A stretch of DNA of 60,939 nt from Alkalimonas collagenimarina. GTDB lineage: Bacteria > Pseudomonadota > Gammaproteobacteria > Enterobacterales > Alteromonadaceae. Each line of letters opens with the position of its first letter. Position 1 is the first letter of the stretch. The notes beneath the pieces are model-generated. The model was not told where the DNA came from. It ran no database searches and was given only the letters and a program-made list of their open reading frames with translations. This document shows positions 26,411-36,152 of this stretch, piece by piece. A program made the position numbers and the translations under genes. The stretch covers positions 1 to 60,939 of the forward strand of contig NZ_JAUZVZ010000025.1 of NCBI RefSeq assembly GCF_030717845.1, written 5' to 3'.

Positions 26411-28258
26411 TTACTCGACACCAATAAAACCACCCGTTTGATGCGCCCAGAGCTGAGCATAAATTCCGCCCGATCCAATAAGTTCTGCATGTGTTCCTTG
26501 CTCAACAATACGTCCCTCATCCAGCACGATTAAACGGTCCATTTGTGCGATGGTGGATAATCGATGCGCAATGGCGATCACGGTTTTGCCATCCATTAAT
26601 TTGTTTAAGCTAGCCTGAATAGCAGCCTCCACTTCGGAATCCAGCGCGGAAGTGGCTTCATCCAGGATCAGAATGGGAGCATTTTTCAGTAATACTCGTG
26701 CAATCGCAATCCGTTGGCGTTGGCCACCAGATAACTTAACTCCGCGCTCACCCACTTGAGCATCAAAGCCAACGTTGCCTTTAGGGTCGGTCAGGCCATG
26801 GATAAAATCCATGGCTTCAGCTTGCTCAGCTGCTTGAATAAGTTCTGCTTCGGTAGCATCCGGTTTACCATAAATAATATTGTCGCGAACGGAGCGGTGC
26901 AGCAAAGATGTATCTTGCGTTACCATGGCAATCTGCTGACGTAAGCTTTCTTGACTCACCCGGCTGATATCCTGCCCATCAATTAGAATTTGCCCTGACT
27001 CGATATCGTAAAAGCGCAATAATAGGTTCACCAGTGTTGATTTACCCGCCCCAGAACGGCCAACCAAGCCCACTTTTTCTCCGGCTTGGATGTTAAGGTT
27101 TAATTGTTGCAACACGGTCGATTGGCTGTCGCTGGCTTTATCTTTACCATAATTGAAGTTGACCTGATTAAAGTCGATACGGCCTTGACTGACCTGCAAT
27201 GGTTGAGCGTTAGTACTGTCTTCCACCGTAGCTGGTTGTGACAAGGTGGTGATACCATCAGCCACAGTGCCAATATTTTCGAACAAGCTACTAACTTCCC
27301 ACATGATCCACTGTGACATACCATTCAAGCGAAGCGACAAGCTGACGGCGATAGCGATGGCGCCAACCGTCATAGCACTGCTGGTCCATAACCATAATGA
27401 AAGGGCCGCCACACTAAAGACCAGTAAGTAATTTAAACTTTGCACGGAAACATTGAGCCAGGTGGCTAACCGCATCTGTTGGTACACCGGCGTGAGGAAC
27501 ACTTGCATGCTGTCTTTGGCATAGCTCTCTTCGCGTTGGGTGTGTGAAAACAGTTTAATGGTGGTGATGTTGCTGTAGCTATCGACAATTCGCCCGGTCA
27601 TTTCAGAGCGGGCATCGGCTTGACGGCTAGCCACTGCTTTTAATCGCGGTACAAAGTAAAACTGCAAAGCAATATACAAAACCAGCCATACCAGCATCGG
27701 AATAATAAGCCGAACATCCGCTTTGGCGACGTAGTACAGCATGGCGCTAAAATAGACCAGTACATAAATCATCACATTCAACAGCTTCATCACCGTTTCA
27801 CGCACAGCCAATGAGGTTTGCATCACCTTGGTGGCAATACGACCGGCAAAATCATTTTGATAAAAACTGACACTCTGGCGTAGCAAATAACGGTGTGCCA
27901 ACCAGCGAATAGACATCGGATAATTGCCTAATAGGGTTTGATGCACCACAGCAGAGTGTAAAAAAGTCACCAGAGGTAATAAAATAACGGTGACGGCCGC
28001 CATACCAAGTAGCTTAGCTCGTTCATCGACAAAAAAAGTGTCCGGATCTTTCTCCACCAACCAATCGACCAACTGCCCCATAAAGCTGAACAGTGTAACT
28101 TCGAGAATGGCAGCACAGGCCGCCAGTATGGCCATTACTGCTAATGAGCCCTCCATTCCTCTAGTGTAATGCCGACAGAAAGCGAATATCCCTTGAGGCG
28201 GTTGCTCTGGTTCAGCGGCAGGAAAAGGGCGGGTGATGCGTTCAAACCATCCAAGCAT
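26411..28258 (-). CDS. ABC transporter, fused permease and ATPase (ABCB/MsbA-type exporter)
   Basis: A half-transporter of 615 residues that would work as a homodimer exporting a lipid, drug or peptide. Six transmembrane helices fill residues about 45-320. The C-terminal nucleotide-binding domain (365-605) has Walker A VGRSGAGKSTL, signature LSGGQRQRIAIARVLL, Walker B APILILDEATSALDSE and switch histidine in AIAHRLSTI. The N-terminal soluble stretch of about 30 residues (MLGWFERITRPFPAAEPEQ) is longer than in MsbA. It stands alone, between a symporter gene and ribA, so its substrate cannot be inferred from context. All catalytic motifs are intact. Confidence 0.94.
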   Translation of the reverse strand: MLGWFERITRPFPAAEPEQPPQGIFAFCRHYTRGMEGSLAVMAILAACAAILEVTLFSFMGQLVDWLVEKDPDTFFVDERAKLLGMAAVTVILLPLVTFLHSAVVHQTLLGNYPMSIRWLAHRYLLRQSVSFYQNDFAGRIATKVMQTSLAVRETVMKLLNVMIYVLVYFSAMLYYVAKADVRLIIPMLVWLVLYIALQFYFVPRLKAVASRQADARSEMTGRIVDSYSNITTIKLFSHTQREESYAKDSMQVFLTPVYQQMRLATWLNVSVQSLNYLLVFSVAALSLWLWTSSAMTVGAIAIAVSLSLRLNGMSQWIMWEVSSLFENIGTVADGITTLSQPATVEDSTNAQPLQVSQGRIDFNQVNFNYGKDKASDSQSTVLQQLNLNIQAGEKVGLVGRSGAGKSTLVNLLLRFYDIESGQILIDGQDISRVSQESLRQQIAMVTQDTSLLHRSVRDNIIYGKPDATEAELIQAAEQAEAMDFIHGLTDPKGNVGFDAQVGERGVKLSGGQRQRIAIARVLLKNAPILILDEATSALDSEVEAAIQASLNKLMDGKTVIAIAHRLSTIAQMDRLIVLDEGRIVEQGTHAELIGSGGIYAQLWAHQTGGFIGVE

Positions 28259-28367
28259 GAAAAGTGTCCAATCAATGAGTGAATTGCTATTTTAACGCAC
28301 TGGAGCAGAAAAGTTGTCATCTTATGTGATAATATACCGAGGTATCATTTTGTTATGAGATCTCTGG

Positions 28368-28949
28368 ATGAAGCTTAAACTCGTTGCCTCTACCTTGTTA
28401 CCTACCCCTTTTGCTGAGTTTCAATTGCATGGCTTCGAAGCGCCCAATGGAAAAGAGCATGTTGCTTTAACACTTGGTGATGTGACAACCAAGGAACCGG
28501 TACTGGCTCGCGTGCATTCTGAATGCCTAACTGGCGATGCTTTGTTCAGCTTACGCTGCGACTGCGGACCGCAATTAGAGGCCGCTATGCAAAAAATAGC
28601 CAAAGAAGGTCGTGGTGCTATATTGTATTTACGGCAAGAGGGCCGGGGTATTGGCTTGCTGAATAAAATACGTGCTTATGCCGAGCAAGATAAAGGCTTA
28701 GATACGGTTGAAGCGAATGAAATTCTGGGCTTTTTACCTGATATGCGTGAATACGATATTGCCGCAGAGATGCTGACACAGCTGGGAATTGATCAAATCC
28801 GCTTGTTAACCAACAACCCCCGTAAATTAAAGGCCTTGGAAGAAGCTGGGGTCAACATTCTTGAACGCGTACAGCATCGGGTTAAAACCACAGCTCATAG
28901 TCATCGCTATCTGGCGACTAAAGCGGCCAAAATGGGCCATATGCCGTAA
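28368..28949 (+). CDS. ribA: GTP cyclohydrolase II
   Basis: Opens the imidazole ring of GTP, releasing formate and pyrophosphate, the first committed step of riboflavin synthesis. The 193 residues form the single-domain RibA type, with no RibB fusion. The zinc-binding cysteines are in [18 protein letters not shown], and the GTP-binding [18 protein letters not shown] motif is intact. [13 protein letters not shown] lies near residue 147. The loop before the C-terminus ([18 protein letters not shown]) differs from E. coli but keeps the final K-A-x-KMGH. No FMN riboswitch or other riboflavin gene is visible here. Confidence 0.96.
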   Translation: MKLKLVASTLLPTPFAEFQLHGFEAPNGKEHVALTLGDVTTKEPVLARVHSECLTGDALFSLRCDCGPQLEAAMQKIAKEGRGAILYLRQEGRGIGLLNKIRAYAEQDKGLDTVEANEILGFLPDMREYDIAAEMLTQLGIDQIRLLTNNPRKLKALEEAGVNILERVQHRVKTTAHSHRYLATKAAKMGHMP

Positions 28950-29027
28950 AACCCTCGTCCTGGTGTTAATAAAACGAGTTAGTTAGTGGTATACTGATGG
29001 TCACTTTGTACCAGCCATTTGTGACGT

Positions 29028-32000
29028 ATGATCCCAAAACTAGCCCCTGAAAGTGCTCTTGATGCGAGTGTAGTTGCTTTTTGTAAAGCATTAACGACAG
29101 CCGGTTTCACTGGTGATATCGAAACCAGTTATGGCAGTCGATTGGCAGTTGCTACCGATAACAGCATTTATCAGGCGCTGCCTCAAGCGGTACTGCTGCC
29201 TAAAAGTACCGATGATATCGTCTTATTGACATCGTTATCTCAAACCTCTAGTTTTCGACACTTGAAGTTCAGTCCACGCGGTGGTGGTACGGGGACTAAC
29301 GGTCAATCGTTAACCGAGCATCTGGTCGTCGACTTATCCCGTCACATGCGAGGCATTCTTGACATTAATGTCGAGCAGCGCTGGGTGCGTGTGCAAGCTG
29401 GGGTGATTAAAGATCAACTGAATGCTTTTTTAAAACCCTATGGTTTTTTCTTTGCCCCCGATTTATCAACTTCTAACCGGGCCACCATAGGTGGCATGAT
29501 CAATACTGATGCATCGGGTCAGGGCTCGTTGGTGTATGGCAAAACCAGTGATCATACCTTAGCGTTAAAAACGGTTTTGATTGATGGCACAATTTTGGAA
29601 ACCACACCAGAGTCGATTGCTGAGGCTGAATCTAAAGCGGAACAACATGGCGCTCTTGGTGCCATTTATCGTCAGGTATTAAATAGTTGCCGTGATTTCA
29701 GGCCACAAATTCTGGAAAAATTCCCGCGTTTAAATCGGTTTTTAACTGGCTACGATTTAGAGCATGTGCTGAATGAGGATGGCAGTCAGTTTGATTTGTC
29801 TCGCCTAATCACAGGCTCCGAGGGCTCCCTTGGCTTTGTAACAGAAGCTAAGCTTAACCTCACTCCGATTGCTCCTTTTAAATGCTTGGTAAATATTAAG
29901 TACGACAGTTTTGAAAGTGCATTGCGCAACTCACCTTTTCTGGTCGCGGCCGAGGCTACATCCGTTGAAACGGTCGATAGCAAGGTGCTTGATTTAGCTC
30001 GTAGCGACACGATTTGGCAGCAGGTGAATGAGCTTATTACCGATGTGCCCGGCAAGGATATGCAGGGCCTGAATATGGTGGAGTACAACAGTGAGCAGCA
30101 GGAGGATATTGAGCAAAAAATTACGTCTTTAACTGCCCGGCTTGATGATGCCATAGCCAACAACGCCCATGGCATCATTGGTTATCAATTAACCTATGAT
30201 ACCGAGTCAATAGGGCACATCTATGCCATGCGCAAGAAAGCAGTCGGTTTGCTTGGCAACACCAAAGGCAGACAAAAGCCGATTGCCTTCGCCGAAGATA
30301 CCGCAGTTCCACCTGAACATCTTGCTGATTTTATTATGGAGTTTCGGGCTTTACTCGATGAGCATGGTCTGCAGTATGGCATGTTTGGCCATGTTGATGC
30401 TGGTGTACTGCATGTCAGGCCAGCGCTTGATATGTGTGACCCGGAACAAGAGCGATTGCTCCGAACCATCTCCGATCAGGTAGTAGCATTAACGGCCAAA
30501 TATGGCGGCTTGATGTGGGGAGAGCATGGCAAGGGGTATCGCAGTGAGTACGGCCCTGAATTTTTTGGCGATGAATTATTTGCCCAGCTGAGGAAAATTA
30601 AAGCGGCTTTCGACCCATTCAATCGGGTAAATCCAGGCAAAATATGTACACCTTGGCAAAGTAGCGATGAGCTGGTCAGTGTGGATGGGCAGAAACGCGC
30701 CTGGTTTGATAGACAAATCTCGGTGCAGGTCAAAGATAGTTTTGACAGTAGCCTGAACTGCAATGGAAATGGACTTTGTTTTAATTTCGATACCAATTCA
30801 CCGATGTGTCCTTCAAGTAAAGTCACCGGTGATCGTCGTCATAGTCCAAAAGGGCGGGCCGGTTTAATGCGAGAATGGTTGCGTTTAACTGAGCAGCAAG
30901 GCATGGACATTCTCGCACAGGAGCAGAAGCTGGTTCAGGCTTCATCAGGATTTCATGGGACATGGCAGCGGCTAAAGAACCAATGGGCTAAGCGGCAAGG
31001 CGAAGCAGACTTTTCGCATGAAGTCATGGATGCGATGGAAGGTTGTCTGGCTTGCAAAGCTTGTGCAAACCAATGCCCGATTGGGGTCGATGTGCCTTCA
31101 TTTCGCTCGCGTTTCTTGCAGCTGTATTACAGCCGCTATCTGCGACCAGCAAAAGATTACATTGTCGGCAATATCGAACGTACCGCGCCATTACTAGCCA
31201 AGGCACCGACTCTGGTAAATTTCTTTTTAAAGCAGAAGTGGCTGCAAAAAACCTTAGAACATACGGTTGGCTACGTCGATACGCCTTTACTATCGGTACC
31301 AACCTTGTCCGAGCGGGTACAAAATCGTTACGCGTTCAACATGCAACAGCTGACATCGCTCACTGCAGAGCAGCGTAAAAGAACCGTGCTGTTAGTACAA
31401 GATCCTTTTACCAGCTTTTATGAAGCTGAATTGGTAGCAGATGCGTTAGCTCTGATTGAGCGATTGGGCTTTCAACCAGTCTTGTTGCCATTTCTGCCCA
31501 ATGGCAAGCCGCAGCACGTGAAAGGTTTCCTTCGTCAGTTTGCTCACACAGCTCGAACAGCGGCAGATTTTCTGAACCAGCTTGCTGAACTGGATCTGCC
31601 GATGTTAGGGCTGGATGCATCCTTGGTGTTGGTTTACCGTGATGAATACAACAAGATACTCGGTGATGAACGTGGTCATTTTCAGGTGCAGTTGGTGCAC
31701 GAATGGCTAAGTCAGCAACCGATACCTCAAGTGAAGCAACCACAGGGCTTTAGCTTGTTGGCACACTGTACCGAGAAAACCGCTTTACCTGCGACAGAGA
31801 AAGCGTGGCAAGCTATTTTTAGCAAAGCAGGGTTATCGCTTACCCCTATTAGTGTAGGCTGTTGCGGCATGGCAGGTACCTATGGCCATGAGCAGCAGAA
31901 TTTATCGAACAGCCAAGCTTTGTTTGATATGAGTTGGCGTCATCCAATTGAAACTCATGGCACCGATCGAATTCTGGTAACAGGCTTTTCATGCCGTAGC

Positions 32001-32069
32001 CAAGTAAAGCGCTTAGTGGGGGATAAACCAAAGCACCCATTGCAGCAATTATTGCAGTGCATTGGCTAG
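29028..32069 (+). CDS. ydiJ: FAD-linked oxidase fused to Fe-S domains, YdiJ / D-2-hydroxyglutarate dehydrogenase type
   Basis: A flavin and iron-sulfur dehydrogenase of 1013 residues (E. coli YdiJ is 1018). The FAD-binding domain (about 40-270) contains PRGGGTGTNGQSL, and GSEGSLGFVTEAKL lies near residue 263. The FAD-oxidase C domain runs to about 550, with GHVDAGVLHVRP and MWGEHGKGYRSEYGPEFFG. Two 4Fe-4S sites follow (CNGNGLCFNF...MCPSS, and CLACKACANQCPIGVD near 676). A C-terminal cysteine-rich GlpC/CCG-type part has VGCCGMAGTYGHE. Homologues oxidise D-2-hydroxyglutarate or D-lactate, passing electrons to the chain. It is monocistronic. Confidence 0.93.
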   Translation: MIPKLAPESALDASVVAFCKALTTAGFTGDIETSYGSRLAVATDNSIYQALPQAVLLPKSTDDIVLLTSLSQTSSFRHLKFSPRGGGTGTNGQSLTEHLVVDLSRHMRGILDINVEQRWVRVQAGVIKDQLNAFLKPYGFFFAPDLSTSNRATIGGMINTDASGQGSLVYGKTSDHTLALKTVLIDGTILETTPESIAEAESKAEQHGALGAIYRQVLNSCRDFRPQILEKFPRLNRFLTGYDLEHVLNEDGSQFDLSRLITGSEGSLGFVTEAKLNLTPIAPFKCLVNIKYDSFESALRNSPFLVAAEATSVETVDSKVLDLARSDTIWQQVNELITDVPGKDMQGLNMVEYNSEQQEDIEQKITSLTARLDDAIANNAHGIIGYQLTYDTESIGHIYAMRKKAVGLLGNTKGRQKPIAFAEDTAVPPEHLADFIMEFRALLDEHGLQYGMFGHVDAGVLHVRPALDMCDPEQERLLRTISDQVVALTAKYGGLMWGEHGKGYRSEYGPEFFGDELFAQLRKIKAAFDPFNRVNPGKICTPWQSSDELVSVDGQKRAWFDRQISVQVKDSFDSSLNCNGNGLCFNFDTNSPMCPSSKVTGDRRHSPKGRAGLMREWLRLTEQQGMDILAQEQKLVQASSGFHGTWQRLKNQWAKRQGEADFSHEVMDAMEGCLACKACANQCPIGVDVPSFRSRFLQLYYSRYLRPAKDYIVGNIERTAPLLAKAPTLVNFFLKQKWLQKTLEHTVGYVDTPLLSVPTLSERVQNRYAFNMQQLTSLTAEQRKRTVLLVQDPFTSFYEAELVADALALIERLGFQPVLLPFLPNGKPQHVKGFLRQFAHTARTAADFLNQLAELDLPMLGLDASLVLVYRDEYNKILGDERGHFQVQLVHEWLSQQPIPQVKQPQGFSLLAHCTEKTALPATEKAWQAIFSKAGLSLTPISVGCCGMAGTYGHEQQNLSNSQALFDMSWRHPIETHGTDRILVTGFSCRSQVKRLVGDKPKHPLQQLLQCIG

Positions 32070-32080
32070 GTGGTGATTTT

Positions 32081-32109
32081 TTGTACAGCGATGTTGTATA
32101 CGCTATACT
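32081..32109 (+). promoter_or_regulatory. Predicted sigma-70 promoter of the coiled-coil gene
   Basis: TTGTAC (32081-32086), a 17-bp spacer and TATACT (32104-32109) form a near-consensus promoter just after the YdiJ-type gene. It would give the next gene its own transcript with a leader of about 100 nt. Confidence 0.6.
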
Positions 32110-32218
32110 TGTGCCATGCTGTCTAAATGTTTTGTGAACGATGCCATCAGCGTTAGATCATCGCTACTCAAGATAAATGAGAGTGGTGTGTGATTTGGTG
32201 TAGATAAGGAGGCTGACT

Positions 32219-32665
32219 ATGATTGCTGTAACCGGAACTGTGACTTCTGCCGCCTTTGCGGAGTTGAAGCAACAGATGGCACTTCGTACTGCGGAGCAAG
32301 CAGAGCGAGAGGCAAAGTCATTGAAGTCTGAAGCAGCGGATAAACGCCAAGAAGCAAGAGACATTGCCGAAGAAGCTCGTAATTTGCAACTGGCCTCAGG
32401 TCAAGCTCAGAACCGCGCTGATAGTGCGATAGCATCTCTACCACCCGAGAACTTATTGCAACGGCTGGACAGTCAGTTTTCTTCAATTATCTCTGCTCAA
32501 GAGCCACAAAATGAAGTTGCTGCTGAGTCTGAGCAAATCGGCTCTGAAGATAATGCACCGGGCAATTCTCCAGGCAACGTCGAAACTTCCGTACAAGGTG
32601 GGTCGGCTCGCTCCATTAATATGCTAGGGCAGGCAACTGGTGGCACCATTGATATACTCGTTTGA
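32219..32665 (+). CDS. Coiled-coil protein, unknown function
   Basis: I do not recognise this 148-residue protein. Residues about 12-70 are a highly charged Ala/Glu/Lys/Arg-rich helix (ELKQQMALRTAEQAEREAKS, DKRQEARDIAEEARNLQ) that should form a coiled coil. A polar, acidic, low-complexity linker follows (about 90-125). The protein ends in a short ordered-looking tail (SARSINMLGQATGGTIDILV). There is no signal peptide or membrane helix, so it is probably cytoplasmic. It has a strong AAGGAGG site 6 bp before ATG, its own predicted promoter and a strong terminator, which make it a real and probably well-expressed gene. Confidence 0.8.
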   Translation: MIAVTGTVTSAAFAELKQQMALRTAEQAEREAKSLKSEAADKRQEARDIAEEARNLQLASGQAQNRADSAIASLPPENLLQRLDSQFSSIISAQEPQNEVAAESEQIGSEDNAPGNSPGNVETSVQGGSARSINMLGQATGGTIDILV

Positions 32666-32684
32666 AAAGCCAGATAGAAAATAC

Positions 32685-32709
32685 AAAAGCCTCCGGTTGG
32701 AGGCTTTTT
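32685..32709. terminator. Bidirectional terminator after the coiled-coil gene
   Basis: AAAAGCCTCC-GGTT-GGAGGCTTTT has a 10-bp stem with A and T tracts on each side. It lies 19 bp after the coiled-coil gene stop and 28 bp before the stop of the convergent TonB receptor. Confidence 0.92.
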
Positions 32710-32736
32710 CATTAAGCTATTAAACGTTAAGGTAAC

Positions 32737-35301
32737 TTAGAAGCTGTAACGGCCTTTCAAGTACCACATGCCACCATTGATCCCCATGGGGGAGGTTTCA
32801 AAGTATTTGGCACCTAAGATAGAACTCATATCTGCAGGCAGACGCTCTGGCTTTGCATCAAAGACATTTTGCGCACCAACAGCAACTGAAAAAGCATCGT
32901 TGATGGCGTAATTCACTTCAACATCAAAAGTCAATTTAGCCGACGCATCCAGATTTAAGCCATCCGAGTCCGCATGAACACCCTGGAAGCTGCCATAATG
33001 ATTGGCACGGACAAACATCGAGACATCATCCCATTGCTGATTCCATGCTAACGTGGCTCGATGCTTGGGTAAGTCTTTTTCTAAACGCGATACTTTAAAA
33101 GCACCGGTAATGTCAGAAAACTTGGTGACTTCGGTGTCATTCCAGTTATAGGCCAGGCTAAAGGTTGAGCGGCCTGCCAACAGGTTTGCACTGTAATTCA
33201 TGACAATATCCAAGCCACGCGTAGTGGTGGAGAAATCATTGGTATAGAACGAAATCAATGACAGAGAGTCTACGCCACGAATACCAGAGGCTCGCAGTTG
33301 TTCTTTTTCAGCTTCGGTAATTGGAATTTCAGCAGACTGGCTAATACGATCATCAACCTCAATGCGATACAAATCTGCCGTCATAAAGAAATCATACCCC
33401 GAATAGACCAAACCTAAAGCGTAACTGGTTGATGTTTCAGGCGTTAGTTCAGTGGCACCGAACAACTGAGAGACTGGGTTGGTTGGTGAGAGTAATGCAA
33501 TATCAACCAAATTACCTTCAGCCACAGCCGTTCTTACGTTACTGATATTGGCCTGCCCAACCGTTGGCGCACGAAAGCCCGTGCTTGTCGAGGCACGAAT
33601 AGCAAAATCATCGGTAAGGCGGTATTGACCGGTCAACTTATAGTTGGTTGTGGTACCAAAGGTCTCATAGTCCTCATGGCGCAGGGCAAAACCAAGTAGT
33701 AAATCTTCGGTAAACTCTGCTTCTAAGTCGATATAAGCGGCCCAGTGGCGACGAACATAAACACCGGCATCATCCGGTTTAAAACCGGGGAAACCATTGG
33801 AGCCAATGCTAAAACCATCATCGATATAGGGACCGATTTCCCAAGAGGCGACATCACCGGCAATGATTTCAAAGCTTTCTTCTGACCACTGTAAACCGCC
33901 AGCTACCGCCAAATCCTCAAATAACCCAACTGGTACATAACGATAGAAATCTGCATTGAAATGTTTTTCAAGTTGAATATAGCGACCAGGATCAAATTCA
34001 GTCGGGCTATCTGGGCCCATTGAGGCATTGACGGTATTAACGATACTAAAACTGGCTTCGCTACGACCAACGGTTGCGCTAAAGTCATACATAGTGCCAG
34101 CTAAGGGGCCGGATAAAAACTCCCCCTTAGTACCACCTACCAGTGAGGTGTCGGTTATATTACCGCCAAAGTTTGGCGTGAAGCCACCGGGGAACTCAGA
34201 AAAGAAGGTAAAACAATGAGCAGGAAGTGCGCTTACCTGACTATTAACCGCATCGAAGCTGGTATCTGCCAATGATACAGTGGGGCAGCCACCGAGCGAC
34301 GGATCCGTATTAGCTATTAATAACGTTTCACCTTCATCATTCGAGAAAACACCACCACGAGTATAGGGATCTCGGTAATAGAAGCCGCCCAATACATCAC
34401 GCTCTGAATAGTTACCAAACAGATACGCATCACGGCCATTCCCTAAATCCAAGCCTGCATTGGCAAAAATAGCGATGTCATCGTTGATTTCCGGAGAGCC
34501 CCAAATCTGGACGGCAGGTTCAATAATGAATGGGTTACCATCGGCAATGTGTTGTAAAGCATCGCCACGCTGCACACTACGGCTGGTTGCATCGGATGTC
34601 TTGTACTGCGCACTGACATTAAAAAAGCCAGCGCTGCTTAACGGCATACCAATATTGGCATTCACTTCTGTCGAGGTACCATCGCCAGCATAAAACTCGC
34701 CGCGTCGTACTTCGATATGACCACCTTGGTCACTGTCATTCAGTACGAAGTTAACCACACCGGCAATGGCATCAGAACCATATTGCGCTGCCGCACCATC
34801 TCGAAGAATTTCAACTTGTTTTAGAGCAGCACCAGGGATAGCGGATATATCCGGCCCTTGTGCACCATCATTCAAGCCGCCACCTAGCATGGTAATAACC
34901 GCTGAGCGATGACGGCGTTTACCATTCACCAGAATCAACGTACTATCCGAAGACAGGCCGCGCAGATTCATTGGGCGGATCAAGGTTGCTGCATCACTAA
35001 TTGGATGAGAGTGAACGTTCATGGATGGCACGGTAGTTGCCATCATATTTAGCATATCGGTACTGCCGTTTTTCATCAGTTCGTCACCACCGATGATATC
35101 GACAGGAACCGGTGAATCAGCAACCGAGCGAGGGGCTGAGCGACTGCCGACGACAGCAATGCGTTCAACGCGTTCTTGCGCTACTGTTTCAGTTTGTTCC
35201 TCTGCGTTTGCCCACACAGGTGCTGTCAAAGCTAGCGTGGTAACGCCAGCAATAGCACAACGGATACAGGTTGATAACCGACTATAGTTCTTAGTTTGCA
35301 T
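32737..35301 (-). CDS. TonB-dependent outer-membrane receptor
   Basis: An 854-residue outer-membrane receptor importing a ligand with TonB energy. The signal peptide (about 1-32, ending PVWANA) is followed by a TonB-box-like stretch (ERIAVVGSRS) and a plug domain (about 55-175) with LRGLSSDSTLILVNGKRR and EILRDGAAAQYGSDAIAGVV. The 22-strand barrel follows, ending MGINGGMWYLKGRYSF with the terminal Phe typical of BAM substrates. It resembles the large alteromonad/caulobacter-type receptors for siderophores or glycans. AGGA lies 10 bp upstream of the ATG, and TATAAT at 35322-35327 (minus strand) may be the -10. No Fur box was recognised. Ligand unknown. Confidence 0.93.
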   Translation of the reverse strand: MQTKNYSRLSTCIRCAIAGVTTLALTAPVWANAEEQTETVAQERVERIAVVGSRSAPRSVADSPVPVDIIGGDELMKNGSTDMLNMMATTVPSMNVHSHPISDAATLIRPMNLRGLSSDSTLILVNGKRRHRSAVITMLGGGLNDGAQGPDISAIPGAALKQVEILRDGAAAQYGSDAIAGVVNFVLNDSDQGGHIEVRRGEFYAGDGTSTEVNANIGMPLSSAGFFNVSAQYKTSDATSRSVQRGDALQHIADGNPFIIEPAVQIWGSPEINDDIAIFANAGLDLGNGRDAYLFGNYSERDVLGGFYYRDPYTRGGVFSNDEGETLLIANTDPSLGGCPTVSLADTSFDAVNSQVSALPAHCFTFFSEFPGGFTPNFGGNITDTSLVGGTKGEFLSGPLAGTMYDFSATVGRSEASFSIVNTVNASMGPDSPTEFDPGRYIQLEKHFNADFYRYVPVGLFEDLAVAGGLQWSEESFEIIAGDVASWEIGPYIDDGFSIGSNGFPGFKPDDAGVYVRRHWAAYIDLEAEFTEDLLLGFALRHEDYETFGTTTNYKLTGQYRLTDDFAIRASTSTGFRAPTVGQANISNVRTAVAEGNLVDIALLSPTNPVSQLFGATELTPETSTSYALGLVYSGYDFFMTADLYRIEVDDRISQSAEIPITEAEKEQLRASGIRGVDSLSLISFYTNDFSTTTRGLDIVMNYSANLLAGRSTFSLAYNWNDTEVTKFSDITGAFKVSRLEKDLPKHRATLAWNQQWDDVSMFVRANHYGSFQGVHADSDGLNLDASAKLTFDVEVNYAINDAFSVAVGAQNVFDAKPERLPADMSSILGAKYFETSPMGINGGMWYLKGRYSF

Positions 35302-35537
35302 AGTTGTTCTTCCTGGTTTCTATTATAGGTTTCTTGTTAAGGGGTTTGTTGTTTTTATCCCCCTGGCTAACATAGGTTATTTGAAAAACCTTGTCTATCC
35401 TATTTTATGGTGAACTTGTCGCAATGCATTTGGATTTGGTATGATTTTTGACCACCTTGTTTGGCTTATGGGGAAATAGCATATTTTCCAGTTCAGGTTG
35501 GGACTTTAATTGACTTTATAATGCTACGGAGTACCTC

Positions 35538-36092
35538 ATGTATATACGTCCTTACCGCTCCATCGATGCGGAGTCGCTACTTCAGTTGGCGACAAAGGTG
35601 CATGGAGACGGTTATCTGGATAAACAGACATTGCAACAGTTCGTTGAGTTGGGCTGTGCTCAGGGTATTAATGCCAGCTTTGTTGCGTATCAAGATTCAA
35701 TCTTAGTGGGGTACCGGCTAAGTTTTTCGGCTGGTCGTTGGCAAGCTGATAGATGGTGTAGTCCTCAGCTTTGGCCGGTAGCAGCAGCGGATATGGCTTA
35801 TTTTAAGTCGGTGGCGGTTGAGCCAGGTTGTCAGGGGCAGGGCATTGGCAGCGCGTTATTGCAGGCGTCGGTGGACGTGTTGCAGCAGCAAGGAGCAAAA
35901 GCAGGCTTAGCTCATTTGTGGCAGCAAAGTCCTGGTAACAGTGCTGTTCGTTACTTTACCAAGGCGGGTGGGAAGTTGATTGCTGTGCATCAGGATAAAT
36001 GGTTGGCTTTATCATTGAACGATGGATATTTTTGCCCGGTTTGCCAAGGCGAATGCCATTGCAGTGCGGCTGAGATGGTACTGCAGTTTTAA
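35538..36092 (+). CDS. GNAT-family N-acetyltransferase with C-terminal Cys/His tail
   Basis: Predicted acyl-CoA-dependent N-acetyltransferase of 184 residues. The GNAT core covers about residues 1-155, with acetyl-CoA-binding motif A VAVEPGCQGQGIGSALLQAS (Q-G-x-G) near residue 95 and NSAVRYFTKAGGKL as motif B. The last 25 residues add FCPVCQGECHCSA, a compact CxxC...CxC cluster that looks metal-binding and is not part of the usual GNAT fold. The start is ATG 35538 with GGAG 6 bp upstream. It sits between two TonB receptors on the opposite strand. Substrate unknown. Confidence 0.87.
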   Translation: MYIRPYRSIDAESLLQLATKVHGDGYLDKQTLQQFVELGCAQGINASFVAYQDSILVGYRLSFSAGRWQADRWCSPQLWPVAAADMAYFKSVAVEPGCQGQGIGSALLQASVDVLQQQGAKAGLAHLWQQSPGNSAVRYFTKAGGKLIAVHQDKWLALSLNDGYFCPVCQGECHCSAAEMVLQF

Positions 36093-36096
36093 ATGT

Positions 36097-36119
36097 TACG
36101 GCCTCAAGAAGAGGCCGTA
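36097..36119. terminator. Convergent-gene hairpin, GNAT / His-rich TonB receptor
   Basis: TACGGCCTC-AAGAA-GAGGCCGTA is a 9-bp perfect stem just after the GNAT stop and before the receptor stop. It lacks a clear U-tract, so termination strength is uncertain. Confidence 0.6.
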
Positions 36120-36152
36120 GATACAAATACTCTATCGTGACTAAGCAAGTAC

